DNA from: Emcibacteraceae bacterium
GTDB taxonomy: Bacteria; Pseudomonadota; Alphaproteobacteria; Sphingomonadales; Emcibacteraceae
DNA: 64,000 nt
NCBI GenBank assembly: GCA_021774795.1
Contig: JAJFIR010000036.1
Location: 62,001-126,000 of the forward strand
Reading direction: 5' to 3'
Part shown: positions 34,620-43,331 of the stretch, piece by piece
Numbering within the stretch: the stretch's first letter is position 1
Layout of the letters: each line of letters opens with the position of its first letter
Made by a program: the position numbers and the translations under genes
Notes under the pieces: model-generated
What the model was told of the DNA's origin: nothing
Databases searched by the model: none
The model's input: only the letters and a program-made list of their open reading frames with translations

Positions 34620-37600
34620 TATACTAACTCCTCATGGCTAATTAGACCTTTATCGTCGACGATTTGATTTGCCAGTGGCTCATCCATCCAGTCCACATTG
34701 TTCATTTTACGAACAAGGACGAATTCATCGCGGTTTGATCCGACGGTACCGTAGTAATTAAATCCGTATGAAAGCTGCGCGTATCCTCCGATCATATGTG
34801 TAGGCTTGACGGTGGCGCGGGTCACAGAGTTATGTATGCCGCCGCGTTTCCCTGTGGTTTCTGCGGCGGGTGTATTGATGATTTTTTCCTGCGCATGATA
34901 CATCATGCACATTCCATCCATTACCCGCTGGGAAACGACAACCCGGGCAGCAATTGCGCCGTTAGTATTATAAAATTCAACCCAGTCATTATCTTCCACG
35001 TCAATTTTTTTGGCATCATTTTCGCTGATCCAGATAATCGGTCCCCCGCGGCTCAATGTCAGCATAAGCAAGTTTTCCGAATAGGTGCTATGGATGCCCC
35101 ATTTTTGATGGGGTGTGATCCAGTTTAAGGCTATTTGTTTGTTGCCGTTATCAAACCTTTCCATTACTGGTTTAATGGTTTTGGTGTTGATCGGCGGTTT
35201 GTATACACAAAATCCTTCGCCAAAATCACGCATCCAACTATGATCTTGATAAAATTGCTGTCGACCAGTTAAAGTGCGCCAGGGAATAAGTTCATGAACG
35301 TTTGTGTAACCGGCGTTATAACTGACATGCTCATCTTCAAGTCCGCTCCATGTTGGCGAAGAGATAATTTTTCTGGGTTGCGCTTGAATATCGCGAAAAC
35401 GAATTTTCTCATCTGCTTTTGGCAGTGCTAGATGTTGATGTTTTCGACCTGTGAATTTTTCCAGCGCGGCCCATGCTTTTACGGCGACCTGACCATTTGT
35501 TTCGGGTGCCAAGGATAGAACCACTTCTGCGGCATCAATATCTGTTTCTATGCGCGGCATGCCTTTTGATACGCCGTCTTCTGTGACAATATGGTTTAAC
35601 GCACCCAGGAATTTATATTCCGTTTCAGTATTCCACGAAATACCCTTGCCTCCATTACCAACTTTGGTCATCAGGGGTCCTAAGGAAGTAAATTTTTTAT
35701 AGGTGTCGGGATAGTTTCTGACTACCTCAACATAATTGGGCATTGTTTTGCCGGGGATGGCGTCTACCTCACCTTTATGCCATTCTTTGACGTCGGTCGC
35801 CTGAGCGAGCTCGCCCGGCGTATCGTGCAGTATTGGCAAAGCGACTACATCGGTTTCCTCTCCTAAATGGCCAACACAAAGTTCTGAGAACTTTTTCGCA
35901 AGCCCTTTATATATATCCCAATCACTGCGGCTTTCCCATGCCGGATCAACGGCGCGACTTAACGGATGAATAAACGGGTGCATATCGGAAGTATTTAAAT
36001 CGTTTTTCTCATACCAGGTTGCAGAAGGAAGAACGATATCTGAATAAACGCAAGTCGTAGACATTCTGAAATCCAGGGTCACCACAAGATCTAATTTACC
36101 TTCCGGTGCATCATCAACCCATTCGACTTCTGATGGTTTGGCTTCTCCGTATGCTCCCAGATCTTCACCCATCACGCCATTTTGTGTGCCGAGTAAATAT
36201 TTGAGCATATATTCGTGACCTTTACCGCTGGAGCCAAGGATATTTGAGCGCCAGATAAACATATTTCGGGGAAAATTCTTTGGGTTGTCTGGTGCTTCGC
36301 ACGACATGCGCAAAGATTTCTCCTTCAGTCGCGCTGAAATATATTCTGCGGATGATTTGCCAGCGTCTCTCGCTTCTTTGGAAAGTTGAAGCGGGTTTTC
36401 CTCAAGCTGTGGTGCGGAAGGCAACCAGCCCATTCGTTCCGAACGTACGTTGCAATCAATAAGGGAATAATCCTGCCATTTCTTCTTATCCGCGAGCGGC
36501 GATAGTATCTCGTCAATACCCAATTTTTCATATCGCCACTGACTTGAATGACTATAAAAGAAAGAAGTACTGTTCATGTGGCGCGGCGGCCTGTTCCAGT
36601 CAAGGGCAAACGCGAGCGGTTGCCAGCCAGTTTGCGGGCGAAGCTTTTCCTGTCCCACATAATGGGCCCAGCCGCCCCCCGATTTACCAATGCAGCCGCA
36701 CATTACAAGCATATTAATGATGCCGCGATAGTTCATATCCATATGGTACCAGTGGTTGATAGCAGCTCCCAGAATAACCATAGAACGCCCGCGTGTTTTA
36801 TCGGCATTGTCGGCGAATTCGCGGGCAATTGTGATAACTTTTTCACGGGATACGCCGGTGACCTTTTCTTGCCATGCCGGTGTGTAAGGGGCGTCATCAT
36901 CGAAATTTTTTGCCAGATGTTCACCGCCAAGGCCCTGATCGACGCCGTAGTTGGCGACCATCAGGTCAAAAACGGTCGCGACAAGAATTTCACCATCTTT
37001 TGTCTTGATTTTCCGGGCAGGGATTTTGTGCTTCAGTATACTGCTATGATCGGTAGCATTAAAAATTGGTTGGTCGTTCTCTATGTTGCCAAAATACGGG
37101 AAACAGACATCGACGACATCGTCATGTTTTTTAACAAATGATTTCTCGGGCCATGCTTCTTTGCCATTAAGCAGATTTTTTGGCTCCAAGTTCCAATTCT
37201 TTTCCTCTCCCCATCGTGATCCAATGGTTCCACCGGGAACAATCAGTTCGTTATTATTTGCATCGATAGCCAAGGTTTTCCACTCAGGGTTATTATCTTG
37301 ACCTAAATTATCTTCGAAATCAGAAGCGCGTAACGTTCGCCCGGCGACCAGGCCACCTTCTGTTTCTTCAAGCCTTACGAGAAAAGGCATGTCTGAATAA
37401 AGACGACAATATTCATCGAAATAGTCACTTTTACCGTCAACATGGAATTCTTTCAAAATGACGTGACCAAATGCCATCGCTAGTGCTGAATCGGTTCCTT
37501 GCCTCGGGTTGAGCCACATATCACTAAGTTTGGCAACTTCACTATAATCCGGTGTAATGGCGACTGTTTTTGTGCCTTTATACCGAACTTCGGTGAAGAA

Positions 37601-38401
37601 ATGGGCATCCGGTGTTCTGGTTTGCGGAACGTTGGATCCCCATGCCATAATATAGGAGGAATTATACCAATCGGCACTTTCAGGCACATCGGTTTGTTCA
37701 CCCCAGACTTGCGGTGACGCTGGCGGCAGATCGCAGTACCAGTCGTAAAAACTCATACATGTGCCGCCAATTAATGAAAGATAGCGGCTACCTGCCGCGT
37801 ACGAAACCATCGACATAGCAGGAATGGGGGAGAAGCCAATGATGCGGTCAGGGCCATATTTCTTTGCCGTATAAATATTAGCTGCCGCTATAATTTCATT
37901 GACCTCATCCCACTCAACCCGGACAAATCCACCAAGACCCCGAGCTGATTTATAAATTTTTGCTTTATCTTGATTTTCAACAATATTTTCCCAAGCGACA
38001 ACAGAGTCCCGGTAAACATTTCGCCTCTCGCGCCACAATTTAAGCAAATGGCTTCGGATCATGGGATATTTGACGCGCGCTGAACTATAAAGATACCAAC
38101 TGTAGCTCGCCCCTCTGGCACAACCGCGAGGTTCGTGGTTTGGAAGATCAGGCCTTGTTCGGGGATAATCCGTTTGTTGAGTCTCCCATGTGACAAGGCC
38201 TCCTTTTACGTAAATTTTCCAGCTACAGGAACCTGTGCAGTTCACGCCATGTGTTGAGCGAACGATCTTATCATGAGCCCACCGACCACGGTATGCTTTT
38301 TCCCACGAACGATTTTCCGCCGTCGTTATGCCGTGCCGACCGGAAAAGGGTTCTGGCTTTTCTTGTGTGAAGAAAGTCAATTTATCTATAAAGTGGCTCA
38401 T
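34619..38401 (-). CDS. narG: Respiratory nitrate reductase alpha subunit (molybdopterin)
   Basis: Catalytic subunit of membrane-bound nitrate reductase, about 1260 residues. It reduces nitrate to nitrite at a bis-MGD molybdenum site on the cytoplasmic side. The FS0 cluster ligands appear as H-G-V-N-C-T-G-S-C near residue 49 and R-G-C-A-R-G near residue 90. The molybdenum-ligand aspartate lies in F-Y-D-W-Y-C-D-L-P near residue 220. I start it at M-S-H-F-I-D-K-L (38401), which matches the known NarG N-terminus; the in-frame extension upstream overlaps narK2 and is rejected. It follows narK2 after 44 nt and overlaps narH by one nt. Confidence 0.98.
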   Translation of the reverse strand: MSHFIDKLTFFTQEKPEPFSGRHGITTAENRSWEKAYRGRWAHDKIVRSTHGVNCTGSCSWKIYVKGGLVTWETQQTDYPRTRPDLPNHEPRGCARGASYSWYLYSSARVKYPMIRSHLLKLWRERRNVYRDSVVAWENIVENQDKAKIYKSARGLGGFVRVEWDEVNEIIAAANIYTAKKYGPDRIIGFSPIPAMSMVSYAAGSRYLSLIGGTCMSFYDWYCDLPPASPQVWGEQTDVPESADWYNSSYIMAWGSNVPQTRTPDAHFFTEVRYKGTKTVAITPDYSEVAKLSDMWLNPRQGTDSALAMAFGHVILKEFHVDGKSDYFDEYCRLYSDMPFLVRLEETEGGLVAGRTLRASDFEDNLGQDNNPEWKTLAIDANNNELIVPGGTIGSRWGEEKNWNLEPKNLLNGKEAWPEKSFVKKHDDVVDVCFPYFGNIENDQPIFNATDHSSILKHKIPARKIKTKDGEILVATVFDLMVANYGVDQGLGGEHLAKNFDDDAPYTPAWQEKVTGVSREKVITIAREFADNADKTRGRSMVILGAAINHWYHMDMNYRGIINMLVMCGCIGKSGGGWAHYVGQEKLRPQTGWQPLAFALDWNRPPRHMNSTSFFYSHSSQWRYEKLGIDEILSPLADKKKWQDYSLIDCNVRSERMGWLPSAPQLEENPLQLSKEARDAGKSSAEYISARLKEKSLRMSCEAPDNPKNFPRNMFIWRSNILGSSGKGHEYMLKYLLGTQNGVMGEDLGAYGEAKPSEVEWVDDAPEGKLDLVVTLDFRMSTTCVYSDIVLPSATWYEKNDLNTSDMHPFIHPLSRAVDPAWESRSDWDIYKGLAKKFSELCVGHLGEETDVVALPILHDTPGELAQATDVKEWHKGEVDAIPGKTMPNYVEVVRNYPDTYKKFTSLGPLMTKVGNGGKGISWNTETEYKFLGALNHIVTEDGVSKGMPRIETDIDAAEVVLSLAPETNGQVAVKAWAALEKFTGRKHQHLALPKADEKIRFRDIQAQPRKIISSPTWSGLEDEHVSYNAGYTNVHELIPWRTLTGRQQFYQDHSWMRDFGEGFCVYKPPINTKTIKPVMERFDNGNKQIALNWITPHQKWGIHSTYSENLLMLTLSRGGPIIWISENDAKKIDVEDNDWVEFYNTNGAIAARVVVSQRVMDGMCMMYHAQEKIINTPAAETTGKRGGIHNSVTRATVKPTHMIGGYAQLSYGFNYYGTVGSNRDEFVLVRKMNNVDWMDEPLANQIVDDKGLISHEELV

Positions 38402-38445
38402 ATTAATATCTTTCTGTTGTCCTCTGGTGAATTTGAATTGGAAGT

Positions 38446-40062
38446 TTATGGGTTTTTGACATAGGCACCTGGGCGCAAATAGAACCACCAGTTAATAAGC
38501 ACGCAAAGGCCGTAGAAGGCGGCAAACCCATAAAGCGCGAATTCCGGTGTCGCGGCTTTAATTTCCTCACCAAAAACTTGTGGAATGATGAAAGCGCCGT
38601 AGGCGGCCACCGCGGACGTCCAGCCAAGAACCGGACCCGCTTGCTCTCTGTCAAATACGACTGCGATTGTACGGAAAGTAGATCCGTTGCCGATACCGGT
38701 TGCCGCAAACAGAACAAGAAACAGCACCATGAAAGGCATAAAATATTGTTCAGGGGCCGCGGACACGTAAGCCATTTTCATGAAGTATGCGACACCGAGG
38801 GCACTGGCGATCATGATAATTGATACATATTGTGTTACACGGGCACCGCCCAACTTATCGGCAATCATACCGCCCACTGGCCGGATAAGGGCACCGATAA
38901 ACGGTCCGGTCCAGGCATACATTAGCGCGCTTGGTCCATTAGTATTGACGGTGTCGTGTGTCATAATGCTGTCGACGACAAGATGCTGAAAGCCGAAAAT
39001 TACTTTTATAGAAAGCCCGAAAGCGGCTGAGAAACCAATAAACGAACCAAATGTCATTGTATAAATAAAGGACATTGCCCAGGTATGCTTATTATTAAAT
39101 ATCTGGTATTGACGTTTAAGATTTTCACCAAGTTCACCGGGCATCATTTTAAGGGCGTAAACAGTTAAGATGATCACAATGGGAAGAACGATCCACTTAC
39201 TCAATAATATACCCGAAGTAGGAAGACCGTTGTTTAGGCTGGGCATCATAAGCCAGTACCCTACACCGGCAGTTATAAAACCAATGAGCAGCATGACCGT
39301 AATTTTAATAAATACAGAAATTGGATTTCCGACATCCGGGGATACGTGATCATCAACAATATTGTTCAATCCGAACCAGCCGGCGAAAGCAAGCGGGATA
39401 AGCATCAGCAACCATAACCAAGCAGCATTATGGATATAAGTGTCTGTGCCGGCCGGGATTTTACCAATTAATGTTCCTGATGAATTTATTAGCTCCATCG
39501 GATCACCCCCGAAAATTCCGAATGTCATAAACAAGGGAACCAAGATCTGCATTGTTGTTACACCAAAATTACCCAGCCCAGCATTAAGACCTAATGACAT
39601 TCCTTGCACTTTCTTTGGAAAGAAGAAGCTGATGTTTGACATTGAAGACGCGAAGTTACCGCCTCCTAAGCCAGACAAAAATGCGAGTAACTGAAACTGC
39701 CAAAGCGGGGTGTTTATATCCTGAAGGGCATAACCCGATAGCACGGCAGGCACCATCAACAAAGCGGTGGTAAAAAATATAGTATTTCGCCCCCCGCCGA
39801 GCCGGATAAAAAAGGTACTCGGAATTCTAAGGGTTGCGCCGGTTAAGCCTGCTATTGCAGCCAAGGTAAAAAGCTCCGACTTTGCTATCGGGAACCCCAA
39901 GTTTAACATCTGGATGGTGATAATGCCCCAATAGAGCCAGACTGCGAAGCCACAAAGCAAGCTTGGGATAGAAATCCATAAGTTACGGTTGGCGACGGCT
40001 TTACCCGTTGACGCCCATTGTACCTCGTCCTCTGGATTCCAATTTTTAAGATCTTGTGCCAT
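38446..40062 (-). CDS. narK2: Nitrate/nitrite transporter, NarK2 type
   Basis: Major facilitator superfamily permease, 538 residues, 12 or more hydrophobic segments. The N-terminus (W-N-P-E-D-E...F/W-A-x-x-G-K-x-V-A-N-R-N-L-W-I-S-I-P) is that of type II NarK, generally regarded as nitrate/nitrite antiporters. The conserved arginine of helix 2 is in T-L-R-I-P-S. Nitrate-signature glycine-rich motifs occur at G-G-G-N-F-A-S-S-M and N-A-G-L-G-N-F-G near residues 130-165. It lies 14 nt downstream of narK1 and upstream of narG, the K1-K2-GHJI order known from Pseudomonas. In Paracoccus the two transporters are fused into one protein; here they are separate genes. Confidence 0.93.
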   Translation of the reverse strand: MAQDLKNWNPEDEVQWASTGKAVANRNLWISIPSLLCGFAVWLYWGIITIQMLNLGFPIAKSELFTLAAIAGLTGATLRIPSTFFIRLGGGRNTIFFTTALLMVPAVLSGYALQDINTPLWQFQLLAFLSGLGGGNFASSMSNISFFFPKKVQGMSLGLNAGLGNFGVTTMQILVPLFMTFGIFGGDPMELINSSGTLIGKIPAGTDTYIHNAAWLWLLMLIPLAFAGWFGLNNIVDDHVSPDVGNPISVFIKITVMLLIGFITAGVGYWLMMPSLNNGLPTSGILLSKWIVLPIVIILTVYALKMMPGELGENLKRQYQIFNNKHTWAMSFIYTMTFGSFIGFSAAFGLSIKVIFGFQHLVVDSIMTHDTVNTNGPSALMYAWTGPFIGALIRPVGGMIADKLGGARVTQYVSIIMIASALGVAYFMKMAYVSAAPEQYFMPFMVLFLVLFAATGIGNGSTFRTIAVVFDREQAGPVLGWTSAVAAYGAFIIPQVFGEEIKAATPEFALYGFAAFYGLCVLINWWFYLRPGAYVKNP

Positions 40063-40076
40063 GAGTTAGTCCTTTT

Positions 40077-41468
40077 TTAAGTTTCTTGTTTAATTTGCGT
40101 AAGTACAGCTTCGCTCTTCTCACGAATTTCTGCTGTTTTGTTTTGTAATTCTTCGCTTTGCTTTATCAGTGCTTCGAGCTCGGGCAGATATCGCGGCCCG
40201 CGAAGTTCAGGAGATGATTTCCTATCCATTCGAACGATGGACACGTGCATCCAGAGAAGGGCTATGCCGATCAAGACGGTAAGCAGCATAAAACAGCTGG
40301 TCCAAATGCCGATCAAGTCGTTCATAATGCCGAAAGTAATGGGTAAGAAAAAGCCGCCCAACCCACCAATTAGCCCGACGATACCACCTACCGAGCCAAC
40401 ATGGTTTGGGTAATATACGGGGATGTGTTTATAAACAGCGGCTTTGCCAAGCGACATAAAAAAGCCGAGAACGACTGTGAGGGATACAAACACCCATAAA
40501 GGAATTGTAATGTTGAAAGCAATTGGTCCTTCAATTCCGGCGATAGTGTAATCGGTGGCCGGGTAAGACATTACAAATGTGCACGCGACACAAACTATAA
40601 ATGTCCAATACATCACACGGCGAGCGCCAAAAATATCTGACATCCATCCGCCTAAAGCCCTAAAAATACTTCCTGGCAAGGCATAAGCGGCAGCCAACAT
40701 ACCGGCAGTTCCAAGCTCGAGGCCGTATGCGCCCACATAATAACGCGGCAACCAAAGTGCCAAGGCGACAAAAGCACCAAATACAAAAAAGTAATATAAT
40801 GAAAACCGCCAAACCTGGAGATTCTTAAGGGGTTCCATTTGTTCGATGAATGTGGCGTGTTTAATGCCTTCTGCCTTGCGCCGCCTTAAAGCAGGATCAT
40901 CTTTTGTAACAACAAAATAAAGGATGCCCGTTATAAGTAATATAATGGCGTAAATCTGGGCGACACCCTGCCACGCACCTCCCACCGCGACAAGCAAAAT
41001 TGGCGCGCCAAAGTTTGTGATCGCTGCACCGACATTTCCCATTCCAAAAATACCAAGTGCCGTGCCTTGTCTTTCGGAAGGGTACCATGTTGATACATAG
41101 GCGATACCGACGGCAAAACTCCCACCCGCTAATCCAAGTCCGAGGGCAGAGAGCAGGAACATTGGATATGTGGTTACTTTGGTAAGCAGAAATGTAGCCA
41201 GTGCAGTTATAATCATCTGCAAGCTGAAAACCAGCCTACCACCGTATTGATCGGTCCAGACGCCAAGAAATACGCGGCTCAAAGAGCCTGTTAATATGGG
41301 GGTAGCGACAAGCAGACCGAACTCTGTGTCGTTTAAGCCCAGCTCTGTTTTAATTTTTAAGCCGATAATTGAAAATATTGTCCAAACGGCAAAACAAACA
41401 GTGAATGCAAGGGTGCTTGATGTTAACGCGCGTTTCTGTTCTCCTGATGTGACATTAAGATTATTCAT
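40077..41468 (-). CDS. narK1: Nitrate transporter, NarK1 type
   Basis: Major facilitator superfamily permease, about 463 residues, type I NarK, generally regarded as a nitrate/proton symporter. Visible marks are F-S-I-I-G-L-K-I near residue 35, an arginine-bearing S-L-S-R-V-F-L-G near 63, and the nitrate signatures G-L-A-G-G-S-F-A-V-G and F-G-M-G-N-V-G-A-A near 110 and 145. The soluble C-terminal tail is charged and coiled-coil-like (E-A-L-I-K-Q-S-E-E-L). The ATG at 41468 is preferred, with AAGG eight nt upstream; a GTG at 41477 is possible. First gene of the nar operon, facing the NIT-Crp regulator gene. Confidence 0.92.
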   Translation of the reverse strand: MNNLNVTSGEQKRALTSSTLAFTVCFAVWTIFSIIGLKIKTELGLNDTEFGLLVATPILTGSLSRVFLGVWTDQYGGRLVFSLQMIITALATFLLTKVTTYPMFLLSALGLGLAGGSFAVGIAYVSTWYPSERQGTALGIFGMGNVGAAITNFGAPILLVAVGGAWQGVAQIYAIILLITGILYFVVTKDDPALRRRKAEGIKHATFIEQMEPLKNLQVWRFSLYYFFVFGAFVALALWLPRYYVGAYGLELGTAGMLAAAYALPGSIFRALGGWMSDIFGARRVMYWTFIVCVACTFVMSYPATDYTIAGIEGPIAFNITIPLWVFVSLTVVLGFFMSLGKAAVYKHIPVYYPNHVGSVGGIVGLIGGLGGFFLPITFGIMNDLIGIWTSCFMLLTVLIGIALLWMHVSIVRMDRKSSPELRGPRYLPELEALIKQSEELQNKTAEIREKSEAVLTQIKQET

Positions 41469-41542
41469 TTCCTTCACCTTTCCTCAAAAATGAAATATTA
41501 ATTTGAGCTGAGGATAAGGTGGCATGCTCGCTAAAAAATAAT

Positions 41543-41556
41543 TTGATCGAGGTCAA
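41543..41556. promoter_or_regulatory. FNR-type box 1 in the nar divergent promoter region
   Basis: TTGAT-CGAG-GTCAA matches nine of ten half-site positions. Its centre is about 81 nt upstream of the narK1 ATG. An FNR-like activator at -41.5 would give a transcript start near 41508, although the -10 there is poor. Confidence 0.65.
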
Positions 41557-41573
41557 TTTTGCAGTTTAAAAAC

Positions 41574-41587
41574 CTGATTTGGGTCAA
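41574..41587. promoter_or_regulatory. FNR-type box 2 in the nar divergent promoter region
   Basis: CTGAT-TTGG-GTCAA matches eight of ten half-site positions. It is centred 31 bp (about three helical turns) from box 1, on the same face of the DNA. A TACATT at 41610-41615 could be the -10 for the regulator gene, putting this box near -41.5 for it and suggesting autoregulation. Confidence 0.5.
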
Positions 41588-41689
41588 AAAACCTGTAAAA
41601 CGGGTTCTTTACATTGCATTTTAATGGGATTATCCTATGTAAAGGTCGATTTCACTAAATTTGTTTGAAGCTTTGGAAAGTATAATAAT

Positions 41690-43282
41690 ATGAGGGAATT
41701 GTTAGTTCCACTTGCACGCATTATGCATGAAGTGCAGAAGGAGCGCGGTTGCGTTATTCTGTTTTTGTGCAGTAATTGTGCCATGGATAATGACGGCATA
41801 CATCAGAAGTTTTTAGAAACAAACCATGCAGTGGAAGCGCTTACGGTTAAATTGCCGGGTTGGCGCAAAAATGGTCGATTAGGCTTGAATTTATGGGACA
41901 AAGTCGAGCATTTAATTTCAGATATAAATGAGCTATCAAAGCATCGCGATTTGGTGTTAGAGAAAGAAGTCAGCGCGACTACTAGTATCTCGTTATATAG
42001 TCATAAAATAATTGGTCCTATTATCGATTTGATGATTGATGTTGCTTTGAAGGACCCACAACATAATTCTGCAAATGTCAGCGCTTTTTCGAACTTTCTT
42101 TATCTTAAAGAACGTATCGGGCGTGAACGTGCGCTTGGTGTGCGAGGGCTCGTATCGGATGCCTTCAGCAACGACGAATTTATCGAAAATTATAGGTTTC
42201 TTATTGCGGAACAAGATAGCTATAAAGATACCTTTATGGCTTTAGCCAATGAGGCACAGAGGTTATGTTATGACCGTTATATGGATGATTATTCTGTCAA
42301 GCGAATTGATGAAATGCATAAACTACTAAGAGAGGATAAAATGGGCGAAGGATATGCTATTTCTGCTACGGATTGGTATGAATTAGCAACCCAGAAAATT
42401 GATCTCATGCATAAAGTAGAAATAGATCTTGTTGGCACTCTGATAAAAGACGAAACTGAAAAGCCGACAGATGATAATAGTGAAAATGAAGACAGACTTT
42501 ACGTGGGAATGAATAGTTTCTCAAAGAAGCAGCAGGACTTTATTCAAACACTACCGCTTTTTAATGGGCTATCTGATTGGACGCTTGCGGATTTATTTAG
42601 AAACGCTTCCATCGGTAGTTATAAAAAAGGAAAATTACTGTTTCTTGAAGGAGAGCTGCCAAACAGACTATATATTATCTTGGAGGGCTGGGTTAAGCTT
42701 TATAAGGGAAATTCCAGCGGCGATGAAACCATTGTTCAAATGCTAACCAGTGGTGATATGATCGCTGAATCAGCTGTGTTTTTAAATGCACCATTTCCGA
42801 TCAGTGCCCAAGTGGCAAAAAATGCCCAAATATTGACGCTGCCTTCGCCAATTATTCGGGAAAATATAAAAACAAACAACGAACTGGCGATAAATGTCCT
42901 TACGGCTATGTCGGTGCATTCCCAACTGCTTATTCAAGGATTAGAAAATATCAGGCTAAAGTCAGCCACGGAGCGAGTAGGATGGTTTTTGCTCAAATTA
43001 CTTCTTGAACAAGGGCGGGTACCGGACATGGTCGAGCTTCCCTATGATAAGTCATTGATTGCTTCTTATCTTGATATGAAGCCGGAGACTTTTTCAAGGA
43101 CACTGAAAAAGTTCAAACAAAAAGGCTTCGAAATCCGTAAAGACGCCGTAATATTACCAAAAGTCAAGGCCCTATGCGGCTTTTGTGATTCTGATGTTGC
43201 GCCTGCTTGTTCAATGCACGGTACACCGGACTGTCCAAATCCAGATTGCATTTCAAGTGAAGAAATAGTTCTTTATGATTAG
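41690..43282 (+). CDS. NIT nitrate-sensing domain fused to a Crp/FNR-type regulator, with Cys-rich tail
   Basis: A 530-residue cytoplasmic regulator. Residues about 5-250 resemble the NIT nitrate/nitrite-sensing domain: Q-K-E-R-G at 16-20, then K-E-R-I-G-R-E-R-A-L-G at 140-150, and helices rich in Q, F and A. Residues about 285-410 are a cyclic-nucleotide-binding-like beta roll; residues about 425-485 are a Crp-type winged helix. The recognition helix P-E-T-F-S-R keeps Glu466, Ser469 and Arg470, the residues FNR uses to read TTGAT. FNR's N-terminal cluster cysteines are absent. The tail has cysteines 496, 499, 507, 515 and 520. The gene is divergent from narK1-narK2-narGHJI and is its likely nitrate-responsive regulator. 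Confidence 0.85.
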   Translation: MRELLVPLARIMHEVQKERGCVILFLCSNCAMDNDGIHQKFLETNHAVEALTVKLPGWRKNGRLGLNLWDKVEHLISDINELSKHRDLVLEKEVSATTSISLYSHKIIGPIIDLMIDVALKDPQHNSANVSAFSNFLYLKERIGRERALGVRGLVSDAFSNDEFIENYRFLIAEQDSYKDTFMALANEAQRLCYDRYMDDYSVKRIDEMHKLLREDKMGEGYAISATDWYELATQKIDLMHKVEIDLVGTLIKDETEKPTDDNSENEDRLYVGMNSFSKKQQDFIQTLPLFNGLSDWTLADLFRNASIGSYKKGKLLFLEGELPNRLYIILEGWVKLYKGNSSGDETIVQMLTSGDMIAESAVFLNAPFPISAQVAKNAQILTLPSPIIRENIKTNNELAINVLTAMSVHSQLLIQGLENIRLKSATERVGWFLLKLLLEQGRVPDMVELPYDKSLIASYLDMKPETFSRTLKKFKQKGFEIRKDAVILPKVKALCGFCDSDVAPACSMHGTPDCPNPDCISSEEIVLYD

Positions 43283-43321
43283 CCGAAGGTCGTTCCTCAG
43301 ACGCAAGACCACCTCGGCTAA
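43279..43321. terminator. Bidirectional terminator hairpin between regulator and porin genes
   Basis: TTAGCCGA and TCGGCTAA form an eight-bp outer stem, with GGTC/GACC continuing inside. It begins at the regulator's stop codon and ends 10 nt before the stop of the convergent porin gene. The T-runs are short (three nt) on both sides, so termination strength is uncertain. Confidence 0.6.
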
Positions 43322-43331
43322 TTTACGCGTC

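Noticed and set aside
36548-37141. 197-codon open frame on the plus strand
   Set aside because: It lies entirely antisense within narG, which is intact and highly conserved through this region.
38402-38488. 29-residue N-terminal extension of narG
   Set aside because: It overlaps the 3' end of narK2; the next start gives the N-terminus M-S-H-F-I-D-K-L, which aligns with known NarG.
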